From assembly GCA_035636095.1 (NCBI GenBank), contig DASPZU010000051.1:1-64000 (forward strand): a stretch of DNA of 64,000 nucleotides, given 5' to 3'. Source of the stretch: Gp7-AA10 sp035636095 (GTDB lineage: Bacteria; Acidobacteriota; Thermoanaerobaculia; Gp7-AA8). Both the position numbers and the translations under genes were made by a program. Shown here one piece after another: positions 50,233 through 58,411 of the stretch (positions are counted from its first letter, which is position 1; every line of letters starts with the position of its first letter). The notes beneath the pieces were generated by a model. It did no database searches, was not told where the DNA came from, and saw only the letters and a program-made list of their open reading frames with translations.

Positions 50233-51114
50233 ATGGCATCGAGAGAAATTATCAACGCGATCGCGAATCAGAAATGGATCGAGTCTTCCGCCAAGCCGCT
50301 GCAGGAGGCCGTTCGCGGCGCCTTCGTGGGGGACGCCGGCCGCGACCTCAAAAATTTTCTGCACGGTACATGGCTCGGACATCCGCTCCACCCGGCCTTG
50401 ACCGACATTCCGATCGGCGCGTGGACGGCGGCGCTGGCGCTCGACGCGCTGGAGGGAATGAGCGGGCGGAAGGAATGCGGATCGGCGGCCGATCTCGCCA
50501 TCGGTGTCGGCCTGGTTGGCGCCGTTGGCTCCGCAATCACCGGCATCACCGATTGGTCTGAAGCGGATGGATCCGCGCGGCGGGTGGGCATGCTCCACGG
50601 TTTGCTCAATGTGACCGCCGCGGCGCTCTACACGGCATCGCTTTTCATGCGCCGACGCAAAAAGTCGCGGCAAAGCGGCATTGCAGTCTCGATGCTCGGC
50701 TTCGCCGTTGCGGGCACCGCCGCATACCTCGGCGGCAATCTCGTGTTCGGCGAGCAGATGGGCGTCGATCACACCGCGACCGCCGACGCCGGCAAGCCCG
50801 AAAAGTTCACGCGGGTATTGGCCGAGGACGCCCTAAAGGAGAACAAGCCTACGCGGGTGCTCGCCAACGGCGTCGCGGTCCTTCTGGTGCGGCGAAAAGG
50901 CGAGATCTACGCGCTCACCGAAACGTGTCCGCACCTGGGTGGCCCTCTGTCAGAAGGAAAATTAGTCGGCGACGCGATTCAGTGTCCCTGGCACATGTCT
51001 GAGCTCGCGCTGGAAGACGGACACGTCGTGAACGGTCCGACCGTCTATCCCGCGCGCTGCTTCGATGTCCGCATTCGCGGCGGGTACATCGAGGTTCGGG
51101 CGCAGCAAGAGTAG
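50233..51114 (+). CDS. DUF2231-Rieske fusion protein
   Basis: 293 residues, starting four bases after mutM. Residues about 40-175 carry four hydrophobic helices of the DUF2231 type, opening with HGTWLGHPLHPALTDIPIGAWTAAL. The C-terminal about 190-290 is a Rieske [2Fe-2S] domain with CPHLGGPL (about 231) and CPWHMSEL (about 250), the C-x-H and C-x2-H ligand pairs. It would be a membrane-bound electron carrier with the Rieske domain on one face. Partners are unknown. Confidence 0.92.
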   Translation: MASREIINAIANQKWIESSAKPLQEAVRGAFVGDAGRDLKNFLHGTWLGHPLHPALTDIPIGAWTAALALDALEGMSGRKECGSAADLAIGVGLVGAVGSAITGITDWSEADGSARRVGMLHGLLNVTAAALYTASLFMRRRKKSRQSGIAVSMLGFAVAGTAAYLGGNLVFGEQMGVDHTATADAGKPEKFTRVLAEDALKENKPTRVLANGVAVLLVRRKGEIYALTETCPHLGGPLSEGKLVGDAIQCPWHMSELALEDGHVVNGPTVYPARCFDVRIRGGYIEVRAQQE

Positions 51115-51132
51115 TTCGCGTATCATCACCGC

Positions 51133-51564
51133 ATGCCGGCATGGTTGAAGATCGTTTTGGCGGTCATCGGTGTGTTCATCCTGATCGTGGTCGGGTTTGG
51201 CGTGGTCGGATTCGTTTACGTCAGCAAGCACAAAGCGGAGTGGATGAAGGCCGGGGACGCTGCAAGGCAAGAAGGGGAGACTTTCGCAGCCGGCAAAGAT
51301 GCCAGCCAGTGTGTCGACGAAGCATTGCGGCGCCTCGGCTCGTGTCAGGGATTGCAGTGCGAAGTCACGAGCCGCATCTTCCTCGAGCGCTGCATGAAGA
51401 AAGCCGCTCCATCGCCGCAACTGTGCACGAACGTCCCGCGACGCTCCGAGATCCTCGCCTCGGCGCGATGGGCTCTTGAGGAATGCGGACGGCGGGGGAT
51501 GCCCAACAATCAACCGTGCGGGCGATTGCTGCAGGAAGTGCAGCGCTACTGCGGCACGCGCTGA
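51133..51564 (+). CDS. Hypothetical Cys-rich membrane-anchored protein
   Basis: 143 residues. One N-terminal transmembrane helix (about 5-30) anchors a helical domain with eight Cys residues after it (QCVDEAL, SCQGLQC, RCMKK, LCTN, ECGRR, PCGRL, YCGTR), probably disulfide-bonded outside the cytoplasm. No family is recognised. It follows the Rieske fusion by 18 bp on the same strand and ends three bases before the convergent gene's stop. Confidence 0.75.
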   Translation: MPAWLKIVLAVIGVFILIVVGFGVVGFVYVSKHKAEWMKAGDAARQEGETFAAGKDASQCVDEALRRLGSCQGLQCEVTSRIFLERCMKKAAPSPQLCTNVPRRSEILASARWALEECGRRGMPNNQPCGRLLQEVQRYCGTR

Positions 51565-51567
51565 GCG

Positions 51568-52215
51568 TCAACTGGCGATGTTTGAGATGACGTCCTGCGC
51601 AATGGCGTGGAGCATCTTGACGATTCTCGAGAGGACCTGCATCAACTGTTGCTGCTTCTGCGTATTGGCTTGAAAATCCACCCTCTCGCTCTGGCGGTCG
51701 GCGCCGAGGGACTCCTGCTTCTCGTCCAATTTGGCGATCTCCTTCGCAAGCTCATTGCAGGTCATCGCTTGCGTCGGACCTGGGCGCGCAACCGGGTTCG
51801 CGCCGCCGATTGGTTCCTGGATCGACAGCGTCGGAACCTTGATGGTTGGAGTCTGTCCAGGCTTGCATGTGCGCGCGAAGTCGTGCAGCTTGGCATCGTG
51901 GTCGCGAATGGCCTTGATGAGGTCAAGGCGCGGTCGAACGATGCCTTCGTTCACGACGGAGTCGAGCTTGGCGCGGTTCGTCGAATTCGCGAAATACGAA
52001 GAGACGAACTCCCGCCACGGCCGCTCGGCGTCACGTCCGGCGCGAATCTCTGCGATGACCTCGTCTAATTTCGCTTTCTGCTGCAGGGCCAGGCCGGATG
52101 GCAACGCTGCACGGGTGATCACATCGATCCGCTGCGGCGTCAACGCGGGCGCCTCACCGATCGCCGATTGACACAAAGCGACCAGCGCGACGCTTGCCAA
52201 ACTGATTTTACGCAT
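51568..52215 (-). CDS. Hypothetical secreted helical protein
   Basis: ATG 52215 gives 215 residues with a signal peptide (MRKISLASVALVALCQSAIG). The mature part is mostly helical, with a central Pro/Gly linker (PIGGANPVARPGP) and a coiled-coil-like C-terminal segment (CNELAKEIAKLDEKQESL, then FQANTQKQQQLMQVLSRIV). No family is recognised. It lies 10 bp downstream of the TPR gene and is probably co-transcribed with it. Confidence 0.7.
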   Translation of the reverse strand: MRKISLASVALVALCQSAIGEAPALTPQRIDVITRAALPSGLALQQKAKLDEVIAEIRAGRDAERPWREFVSSYFANSTNRAKLDSVVNEGIVRPRLDLIKAIRDHDAKLHDFARTCKPGQTPTIKVPTLSIQEPIGGANPVARPGPTQAMTCNELAKEIAKLDEKQESLGADRQSERVDFQANTQKQQQLMQVLSRIVKMLHAIAQDVISNIAS

Positions 52216-52225
52216 GCTGCGGAGT

Positions 52226-53572
52226 TTAGTGCGAGGCTGCGGCACCTGAAAGCGATCGTGCCCGATTCGGCGTGCGCAGCAGCGACATCTGGAACTGCTC
52301 GGCCGCTTCTTTCCTGCGTCCAACCTTGAGCAGCAACTCGCCGTACAGCTCGTGAGCGGGTTTGAAATCATCGGGCGGGCCGGACGGAACTCCGAGTTTC
52401 TCTTCCGATTTGATGGCCGCTTCGGCGTACTTCAAGGCCTCGTCCATCCGGCCGCGCGCGGAAGCGAGCAGTGCGCGGAGCTCATCGGTCTCCGTTTGGT
52501 CGGACTTTTTTGGCTGGTCGTCGATCGCTTTTTGTGCGTCGTCGAATCGCTTTTCAGCGATCGCCCGCAATGCCTTGCCGACTCGCTCTGTGAAATCGAA
52601 CGCGTAGTCTCCGGTTTCGACTCCATAACGGACTCGCATGGTCTCGCGTACGCCGGCTGCGTGATGGTCGCTGCCGCTGGCTTCGTCGAGAAGGCGCCTG
52701 GCATCGGCGTATCGGTGCTCTTGAAGATAGACATACTGCAACCACGAAAGACTGTGCAGATCGGGCTCGCCCCATTTCTTGGAGAGAGCGTAGGCCGCTT
52801 CGTTCGATCGCGCGGCGTCGTCCCACATTCCGAGCTGCAGAAAAATGTGCGACGGCATGTGGAGCGCGTGCGGTGCCGATGATGCCACCCTGGCATACAG
52901 ACGCGCGGCCCGCAGCCCAAGCGGGGCGTGCACCGGATCGTCGTAGGCATGAATGAGATAGTGCAGAACTCCCGGGTGCTCGCCATGCGCCGGGAAAAGG
53001 GGCTCCAGGATCGCGGCTGCTGCGATGGAACGACGCTCGTCGAGCTGATGCCACTCGCGAGATCCAAGAATTGACAAGGCCCAGAAAACCTGAGCTTCGA
53101 TGTCGTCGGGATTAGCATTCGCGACGCGCTGCATCGCTTTTTCGTACGCGTAATCACGCGTCGTCTTGTCTCCCTCGCCGTACAACGCCTCCAGCGCTTC
53201 GATGTAGCCGCGCTCGCGCGGTGAAGCGTTGAGCGATTTGACTCGCTCCAGTACGCCGCGACCTTTGTCGACATCCACCTGATTCCAGATCGGATGGTTG
53301 TACGTCATCGCTTCGCCCCAGTAGGCGAGCGCGAAATTCGGATCGATCTTCTGCGCCTCCACGAATGCGCTCTTCGCCTGCGGATACGCAAAGTTGTGCA
53401 GCAGCAACACGCCCCGCAGAAAGGCAGCCTGCGCTTCCGGCTTTCCGGAGTTTGCAAACACGATCGTGCCGAGTTGCTCTTGCTGTGGCACAGACACTCC
53501 TGTCTGTGCTGCGCAGACAAGAGTGTCTGCGCCACATGTGCATAGCATCACTGCCAGCAGGAGTTTGCGCAT
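52226..53572 (-). CDS. Secreted tetratricopeptide-repeat protein
   Basis: 448 residues with a signal sequence and several TPR-like helix pairs (for example AFLRGVLLLHNFAYPQAKSAFVEA, FALAYWGEAM, and ALRAIAEKRFDDAQKAI). The HAYDDPVHAPLGLRAARLYA stretch is conserved in a family of secreted TPR proteins of unknown role. About residues 12-31, just after the signal peptide core, are encoded by a 53-bp palindromic repeat (53484-53536), so this part of the chain is of repeat origin. It leads an apparent two-gene unit. Confidence 0.82.
   Translation of the reverse strand: MRKLLLAVMLCTCGADTLVCAAQTGVSVPQQEQLGTIVFANSGKPEAQAAFLRGVLLLHNFAYPQAKSAFVEAQKIDPNFALAYWGEAMTYNHPIWNQVDVDKGRGVLERVKSLNASPRERGYIEALEALYGEGDKTTRDYAYEKAMQRVANANPDDIEAQVFWALSILGSREWHQLDERRSIAAAAILEPLFPAHGEHPGVLHYLIHAYDDPVHAPLGLRAARLYARVASSAPHALHMPSHIFLQLGMWDDAARSNEAAYALSKKWGEPDLHSLSWLQYVYLQEHRYADARRLLDEASGSDHHAAGVRETMRVRYGVETGDYAFDFTERVGKALRAIAEKRFDDAQKAIDDQPKKSDQTETDELRALLASARGRMDEALKYAEAAIKSEEKLGVPSGPPDDFKPAHELYGELLLKVGRRKEAAEQFQMSLLRTPNRARSLSGAAASH
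53484..53536. repeat. 53-bp imperfect palindrome inside the TPR gene
   Basis: The two halves TGTGGCACAGACACTCCTG... and its inverted partner ending ...GTGTCTGCGCCACA match at 23 of 26 positions around a short centre. Each half also contains CAGACA/TGTCTG-type inner symmetry. It lies wholly inside the coding sequence, in frame, without disrupting it. A dispersed repeat of this type is inferred; other copies cannot be searched here. Confidence 0.85.
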
Positions 53573-53592
53573 CCCGCGATTATAGTGACGCC

Positions 53593-54309
53593 GTGCGCAT
53601 CCGCGTCGGGACGAGCGGCTACAGCTACAAGGAGTGGAAGGGAAGTTTCTATCCCGAAGATCTTCCGGCTGCGAAAATGCTGGAGTTTTATGCCGGTCGG
53701 TTCGACACCGTCGAAATCAACAACACTTTCTATCGCATGCCCGAAGCGAAGATGCTCGACAAATGGGCCACCCAGGTGCCGGAGACGTTTACGTTCGTGC
53801 TCAAGGCGCCGCAACGCATCACGCATCGACAGAAGCTGACGCATTCCGAGGAGGATGTGCGTTACCTGTTCGATGTGGCGGCGACGCTGGGTGCGAAGCT
53901 AGGCCCGGTGCTCTTTCAGTTGCCGCCGTTTTTTCGAAAAGAATCCGAGAAGCTGCGGACGTTTCTCCAGATCTTGCCGCCCAAGTGCCAGGTGGCGTTC
54001 GAATTCCGCCATGACTCATGGTGCAACGACGAGATCTATTCGATTCTGCGCCAGCGCGACGTGCCGATCTGCTTGTCCGACACCGACGCAGTGACCGATC
54101 CGAATTCGCTCGTCATTCCGACCGCGTCGTGGGGTTATCTTCGCTTGCGCAGGACCGAATATTCCGCCGACGCGATCGGGGAGTGGGCAGGGCGAATCGC
54201 GAAGCAGCCGTGGCGCGAGGCCTACATCTTTTTCAAGCACGAGGATGAGGCGCGCGGTCCGCTGTTTGCCGAACAGTTTCGCGCTGCGTGGTACGCTTCC
54301 AGCTCGTGA
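53593..54309 (+). CDS. DUF72 (YecE-like) protein
   Basis: GTG 53593 gives 238 residues; the upstream frame is antisense to the TPR gene. The opening RIRVGTSGYSYKEWKGSFYP and the TVEINNTFYRMP, FTFVLKAPQRITHRQKL, LGPVLFQLPPFF and AFEFRHDSW blocks are diagnostic of DUF72, a TIM-barrel family of unproven enzymatic role. The stop overlaps the following acyltransferase start (GTGA). Confidence 0.93.
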   Translation: MRIRVGTSGYSYKEWKGSFYPEDLPAAKMLEFYAGRFDTVEINNTFYRMPEAKMLDKWATQVPETFTFVLKAPQRITHRQKLTHSEEDVRYLFDVAATLGAKLGPVLFQLPPFFRKESEKLRTFLQILPPKCQVAFEFRHDSWCNDEIYSILRQRDVPICLSDTDAVTDPNSLVIPTASWGYLRLRRTEYSADAIGEWAGRIAKQPWREAYIFFKHEDEARGPLFAEQFRAAWYASSS

Positions 54310-55019
54310 CGTTCCTCCGCAGCGTCGCCGTTTTTTCCATCCTGACCTTCCTCAAATATCTGAGCAGGATCTTCTACAAACAGGATTTCGCGTTCCTCGG
54401 CGATCCTCCGCGCGATCCATGGGCCAACGTCCGCCTGGTCGTGTTCCTCAATCACACCAGCCTGTTCGAGCCCGTATTTCTCGGAGCCGTGCCCGGTCGA
54501 TTCATCTGGCGCCTGGCCGCTCACGGCGTCATTCCGGCCGCCGATAAGACCACCGGCCGTCCGCTGGTCGGATTGGTTTTCAAGTTCGTCGCGCATCACG
54601 TCATCCCCATCACGCGACAGCGCGATCACACCTGGTTCGCGGTCCTGAACAAAATTGATCCGAAGTCCATGGTCGTCATCGCACCGGAAGGTCGGATGAA
54701 ACGCGCGACCGGCCTCGATATGCACGGCAATCCGATGACCGTGCGCGGCGGCGTGGCCGACATTCTTCAGGCTGCCGAACAAGGTCGCATGCTGGTCGCG
54801 TACAGCGGCGGCCTGCATCATGTCCAGGTGCCCGGCCACATCCCGAACGTCTTCACGACGGTGCGGTTGCGGGTGGAGAATCTCGATATCGCGGGTTACA
54901 TCTCGGAGCAGATGGCAAAAGGCGGCGCCGAGCAATTCAAACGGAATGTCATCCGCGACCTGGAACAGCGGCGCGACACTCACTGCCCGGCGGAATCGAA
55001 GCTGCAGAAAACCGCCTGA
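54306..55019 (+). CDS. PlsC-like 1-acyl-glycerol-phosphate acyltransferase family protein
   Basis: 237 residues, with GTG 54306 overlapping the DUF72 stop. An N-terminal hydrophobic helix is followed by acyltransferase motifs: NHTSLFEP (an Hx4E form of the usual Hx4D) near residue 55, an FIWRLAA block and APEGRMKR (the EGxR-like second motif) near 131. The family esterifies lysophosphatidate or related lipids at the inner membrane. The Asp-to-Glu change in the first motif makes the exact activity uncertain. Confidence 0.8.
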   Translation: MTFLRSVAVFSILTFLKYLSRIFYKQDFAFLGDPPRDPWANVRLVVFLNHTSLFEPVFLGAVPGRFIWRLAAHGVIPAADKTTGRPLVGLVFKFVAHHVIPITRQRDHTWFAVLNKIDPKSMVVIAPEGRMKRATGLDMHGNPMTVRGGVADILQAAEQGRMLVAYSGGLHHVQVPGHIPNVFTTVRLRVENLDIAGYISEQMAKGGAEQFKRNVIRDLEQRRDTHCPAESKLQKTA

Positions 55020-55031
55020 GCCGCGCCGGTC

Positions 55032-55101
55032 GTCATCCTGGCCCCGCCGAGCGGGGGAAGGATCCCTGCTGAGGAGATGCTTCGCTTTCGCGCAGCATGA
55101 C
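55032..55101. repeat. Intergenic palindromic repeat
   Basis: GTCATCCTG (55032-55040) and CAGCATGAC (55093-55101) are inverted with one mismatch, enclosing a C/G-rich stem (CCCCGCCGAGCGGGGG) and GAAGGATCCCTGCTGAGGAG. It starts 12 bp after the acyltransferase stop. Dispersed repeats of the form GTCATCCTGAGCGAAG are common in this type of genome, and a half copy lies near 48597. Confidence 0.7.
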
Positions 55102-55109
55102 GGTTTCTC

Positions 55110-55138
55110 TTGACTTTTTGCTACTACAGACGTAGTTT
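55110..55138 (+). promoter_or_regulatory. Promoter with BlaI-type operator
   Basis: TTGACT at 55110-55115 and a weak -10 (TAGTTT, 55133-55138) bracket the dyad ACTAC-agac-GTAGT (55123-55136), close to the TACTACA/TGTAGTA BlaI/MecI box. It lies directly upstream of the BlaI-like gene, so autoregulation is likely. The start codon follows 13 bases later with no Shine-Dalgarno. Confidence 0.55.
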
Positions 55139-55150
55139 ATCCAACGTCGA

Positions 55151-55519
55151 ATGAAGAAGACGCTTCGCCTGAGCCGCTTCGAGCTCGAGGTCCTGGAAAT
55201 CCTGTGGCGCCTTGGTGAGTCCTCGGTCCGCGAGCTGCAGGAAGCGATTCCCGCGCACGAGCGGCCGGCATATACGACTGTGCAGACGATCGTGCAGCGT
55301 TTGGAGCAAAAAGGGGCCGTGCGAAGGACGCGCAAGATTGGCAACGCGCTGCTGTTCGAGCCGGCCGTCAGCCGGAAATCGGCCTATCGCCGCATGATCG
55401 ACGAGCTGGTGGAGCTTTTCGGCGGATCGGCACAACCGCTGGTCGCGCACCTTCTCGACACCGGCAGGCTGACGCTCGACGATCTGAAAGCGCTGGAAAA
55501 GAAGAGGCGACCGCGATGA
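55151..55519 (+). CDS. BlaI/MecI-family transcriptional repressor
   Basis: 122 residues. The winged-helix pattern SRFELEVLEILWRLGESSVRELQEAI, YTTVQTIVQRLEQKGAVRRTRKIGNALLFEP and a C-terminal helix for dimerisation is the BlaI family. These repressors are inactivated by proteolysis when the partner M56 sensor detects a signal such as a beta-lactam. The partner gene overlaps its stop by four bases (ATGA), and a BlaI-type dyad lies just upstream. Confidence 0.95.
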   Translation: MKKTLRLSRFELEVLEILWRLGESSVRELQEAIPAHERPAYTTVQTIVQRLEQKGAVRRTRKIGNALLFEPAVSRKSAYRRMIDELVELFGGSAQPLVAHLLDTGRLTLDDLKALEKKRRPR

Positions 55520-56988
55520 TCACGCATCTGTGGATCTCGACGATTGTTCTACTGCTGGCCATGCTGGCCGCGCGATTTCTGCCGTTGACGGCCCGCACGC
55601 GATACGCGGTGCTCCTGTGTGGCTTGTTCAAGTTCGCGATTCCGGCGGTGACGCTGACTTATAAGTCACCGGTCGCCTTGCCGATCCGCGTGCTCAATGG
55701 AACCGTGCCTCTTGGCCCGCTCATGCCAGTCCCGGTCAGTCGCTGGCCGCTTGTTCTGCAGATCGCGTGGATCGTCCCAGCGGCGGCGATTGCGGTGGCA
55801 TGGCTGATCGCGCACCGTCGAATGGTCGCCTCGGCGCTCAAAGGAAGTCGGCCCGCGTCGCCGCGCGAGCAAAGCGCGCTCGCCGCAGTACGCCGGCAAC
55901 TGGATCTGCGCCGCAGCGTCGAGCTCGTGCGCTCGTCGGTCTGCGAAGCGCCCGCGGTCGTGCGCATCATTCGTCCGATCATCATCCTTCCGGATGGCGG
56001 TTGCGACGGCCTCGACCAAGGTGAGCTGGAGTCTCTGCTCCGACACGAATGCGCACACATCGCGCGCGCCGACAATGCCATCGCTCTTGCCGAGTCGGCG
56101 ATCCGCGCGGCTTTCTGGTTTCATCCGCTGGTGTGGATCGCGCAGCGCAGCATCGCTTCCGCACGCGAGCAGGCTTGCGACGAGACCGCGGCTGGAACGC
56201 CGGACGCGATCGAGACCTACATCTCCGCTCTCTCCAAAATCTGCCGCGCCATGCTGGCGCCGCGACTCGCCGGCGTTTCCTGTATGGCCAGCGTGCCTCT
56301 CGAAGAAAGGTTGGACCATCTCATGCGCTATGAATCCCTTCGCAAACGCGCTTTATCGCATCGCTGGATATTGGTCTTTGCTGTGCTTCTCATCCTCGGC
56401 GCGACCTTGGGAAGCGGATTGAAGGCCATCGCGCCCGATTCGACCACTCAGACGCCGTTCACGCTCAAATTCAATGTCCGTCCCGGTGACGATGCCGGCG
56501 CGCTCGTCTTTTCCGGCCGCATCATCGAGAACGCAACCGGCCGCGTCTTCGGACAACCGAACGTGCGATTCGCGCGCGGCTCGACGGCCTCCGTCCGCAT
56601 CAACACCGATGATTGGGATATCCAGGTCGAGATCCGGGATCGCGGCGATTCCATAGCTGCCGTGCTGCGCGCTTCGAAGAACGGCGTTGCGGCGCAGGAG
56701 TCGCGATACGAGGCTGTTCCGCAGACCCGGACGGAAAAAAGCCAGAATTCGCAATATACAGGCGCACCGATTTCGCTCAACCTCAAGGACGTCGACATCA
56801 AGGATGTTCTGCGAATGTTCCGACAGGCCACCGGCACTCAGATCGAGTATCCCGAAACGCTGGACGGCAGGATCACAATCGACGTCCGCGACATGCCGTG
56901 GGACGAAGCATTCGAGGCCGTCCTCCGAATGCAGCACCTCAGCTACGAGATGAAGGGAAAGACGATCGTCGTCAAGGAGAGTCAGTGA
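55516..56988 (+). CDS. BlaR1-like M56 metallopeptidase fused to an STN (secretin N) domain
   Basis: 490 residues. Several N-terminal helices (about 5-110) hold an M56 catalytic segment with HECAH (about 177), the zinc motif, and CDETAAG following. A single helix (about 280-305) leads to a periplasmic part that, instead of a penicillin-binding domain, has a beta-sandwich and ends with a secretin/TonB short N-terminal (STN) domain: PISLNLKDVDIKDVLRMF, GRITIDVRDMPWDEAFEAVL. It probably senses a periplasmic signal and cleaves BlaI. The ligand is unknown. Confidence 0.88.
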   Translation: MITHLWISTIVLLLAMLAARFLPLTARTRYAVLLCGLFKFAIPAVTLTYKSPVALPIRVLNGTVPLGPLMPVPVSRWPLVLQIAWIVPAAAIAVAWLIAHRRMVASALKGSRPASPREQSALAAVRRQLDLRRSVELVRSSVCEAPAVVRIIRPIIILPDGGCDGLDQGELESLLRHECAHIARADNAIALAESAIRAAFWFHPLVWIAQRSIASAREQACDETAAGTPDAIETYISALSKICRAMLAPRLAGVSCMASVPLEERLDHLMRYESLRKRALSHRWILVFAVLLILGATLGSGLKAIAPDSTTQTPFTLKFNVRPGDDAGALVFSGRIIENATGRVFGQPNVRFARGSTASVRINTDDWDIQVEIRDRGDSIAAVLRASKNGVAAQESRYEAVPQTRTEKSQNSQYTGAPISLNLKDVDIKDVLRMFRQATGTQIEYPETLDGRITIDVRDMPWDEAFEAVLRMQHLSYEMKGKTIVVKESQ

Positions 56989-57677
56989 CGGAGCAGGCGC
57001 CAGGTCGCGAACGCGATTCCGGCCAGCGCCAGCACGATCGTCCATTTGTTCTGCTTGACGACCGACCAGAATGACGCTTCCTGCCGCAGCCTCTCCGCGT
57101 CGAGAGTGTCCATCCGAATCTTCTGCTCGCGCAGAGCGCGCAGCGTGTCGCCGACCTGGCGCTCGAATTGCGGAAGCGGGCGAGGAGCATCGTTAGGCGC
57201 AACCGCCATGCCCCGCTGCGTATCGATCTTCACGAGATTCGACAGCACCGGCGACACGATTTTCTCGCCGCGATCGTCGGTCGTGACGTCGTAGGCCCCC
57301 TGCTCGAAATAGAGAACGGTCGGACCGAGGCTCGAGTCCTTGACGAAGATGACGTTCTCGGAGCCGGGATGAAACTCCGGAACCCCGATGGTGTCCTGAT
57401 GCACCGACCCCACCTGTCCGCCCGGCGTCACGACCGTCATCTCGGGCAGCGCGTTCCCTTTCATCGTCTTTTCGATCTGAAACGTCGAATAGGTCACGAT
57501 CCAGCGTCCGGTCGGATCGAAACGCGAATCCTGCCGCACGCACTTGCCGAAGATGATGGCGGTGGCGTGGGCGACTTTGTCCTCGAACGTCGCAGCCACC
57601 GCCATGCTCGCGTGCGCGGCTGGCGTACTCAGCAGCACGGCGATGGCGAGGGCTGGTAAGCGGTTATTTGAAGTCAT
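56982..57677 (-). CDS. Hypothetical exported protein with C-terminal membrane anchor
   Basis: ATG 57677 gives 231 residues; upstream sequence in frame is antisense to the esterase gene. A signal peptide (RLPALAIAVLLSTPAAHA) precedes a beta-rich domain with GRWIVTYSTFQIEKTMKGNAL and VTPGGQVG, and a C-terminal helix (TIVLALAGIAFATW) followed by basic residues. The pattern suggests a periplasmic protein with a tail anchor. No family is recognised. Its stop overlaps the convergent M56 gene by seven bases. Confidence 0.75.
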   Translation of the reverse strand: MTSNNRLPALAIAVLLSTPAAHASMAVAATFEDKVAHATAIIFGKCVRQDSRFDPTGRWIVTYSTFQIEKTMKGNALPEMTVVTPGGQVGSVHQDTIGVPEFHPGSENVIFVKDSSLGPTVLYFEQGAYDVTTDDRGEKIVSPVLSNLVKIDTQRGMAVAPNDAPRPLPQFERQVGDTLRALREQKIRMDTLDAERLRQEASFWSVVKQNKWTIVLALAGIAFATWRLLRH

Positions 57678-57709
57678 CCGCCGAAGGAAAAAGCAAGCCG
57701 TGAGCCATC

Positions 57710-58354
57710 TCATTCCAGGCAGCGGCGCAGGAACGTACCGACGACGGCCATCGATTCCGGCGTCACATAGTGTCCCATCGGAAATTCGTGGTACTCGACC
57801 TTCACGCCGTACTCCTCGAGCACCCGGCGGGCGCGTCGGGCGGCCAGCACGGGGATCATGTCGTCGTCCGTGCCGTGCACCATCAGCACGGGAATGTCCG
57901 GCGTGAAAGGCGGCAAATCCTGCTCGTAAAGGGCGCCGCTCATCACGACGATGCCAGCGAGCACCTGTTTCGTGCGGAAGCCGACATCCAGCGACATCAT
58001 GCCGCCCTGCGAGAATCCGCTGAGGACGACCTTTCCGGGCGGCGTCGGGAAACGGTCGGCGGCTTCGTCGATGAAACGCAGCAACAGCTCGCGCGATCGG
58101 ACGAAGGATCCGCGCTCGGCGGGCCATCCGTCGAACCAGGTGTACCCGAATGTGAACCCTGGCGCAGGCTCGAAGGGCTCGGGCGCATTGGGAAATATGA
58201 AACGATAATCATTATCGATTAATGGTGCGATATCGACGAGGTCGTCAGCGTCCGCCCCCCGCCCGTGCAGGATGAAGACGAGCGGCAGCGCTGCGTCCTC
58301 CGGTTGACCGCTGGGGACGCTAAGTGCGTAACGGAGCGAGAGTTCGGCGGCCAT
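57710..58354 (-). CDS. Alpha/beta hydrolase, phospholipase/carboxylesterase type
   Basis: ATG 58354 (MAAELSLRY) gives 214 residues. The oxyanion strand VFILHGRGAD, nucleophile elbow GFSQGG (Ser about 113), VLMVHGTDDDMIP (Asp) and the last His in EFPMGHYV complete the triad, as in YpfH/acyl-protein-thioesterase-like hydrolases. It hydrolyses short ester substrates in the cytoplasm. An earlier in-frame start exists, but this one gives a normal family N terminus. It lies 57 bp from divergent pilT. Confidence 0.93.
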   Translation of the reverse strand: MAAELSLRYALSVPSGQPEDAALPLVFILHGRGADADDLVDIAPLIDNDYRFIFPNAPEPFEPAPGFTFGYTWFDGWPAERGSFVRSRELLLRFIDEAADRFPTPPGKVVLSGFSQGGMMSLDVGFRTKQVLAGIVVMSGALYEQDLPPFTPDIPVLMVHGTDDDMIPVLAARRARRVLEEYGVKVEYHEFPMGHYVTPESMAVVGTFLRRCLE

Positions 58355-58411
58355 CGGAGCGTCCGATTCTAAAACGCTATACAATGATTTGTTCCCAAAA
58401 GAGGTGAACCC

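Noticed and set aside
53365..53592. N-terminal extension of the DUF72 gene
   Set aside because: This part is antisense to the TPR gene and its palindrome; the DUF72 fold starts at GTG 53593.
57678..58127. N-terminal extension of the exported protein at 56982
   Set aside because: The extra 150 codons are antisense-like, in another frame of the esterase gene, and the signal peptide begins at ATG 57677.
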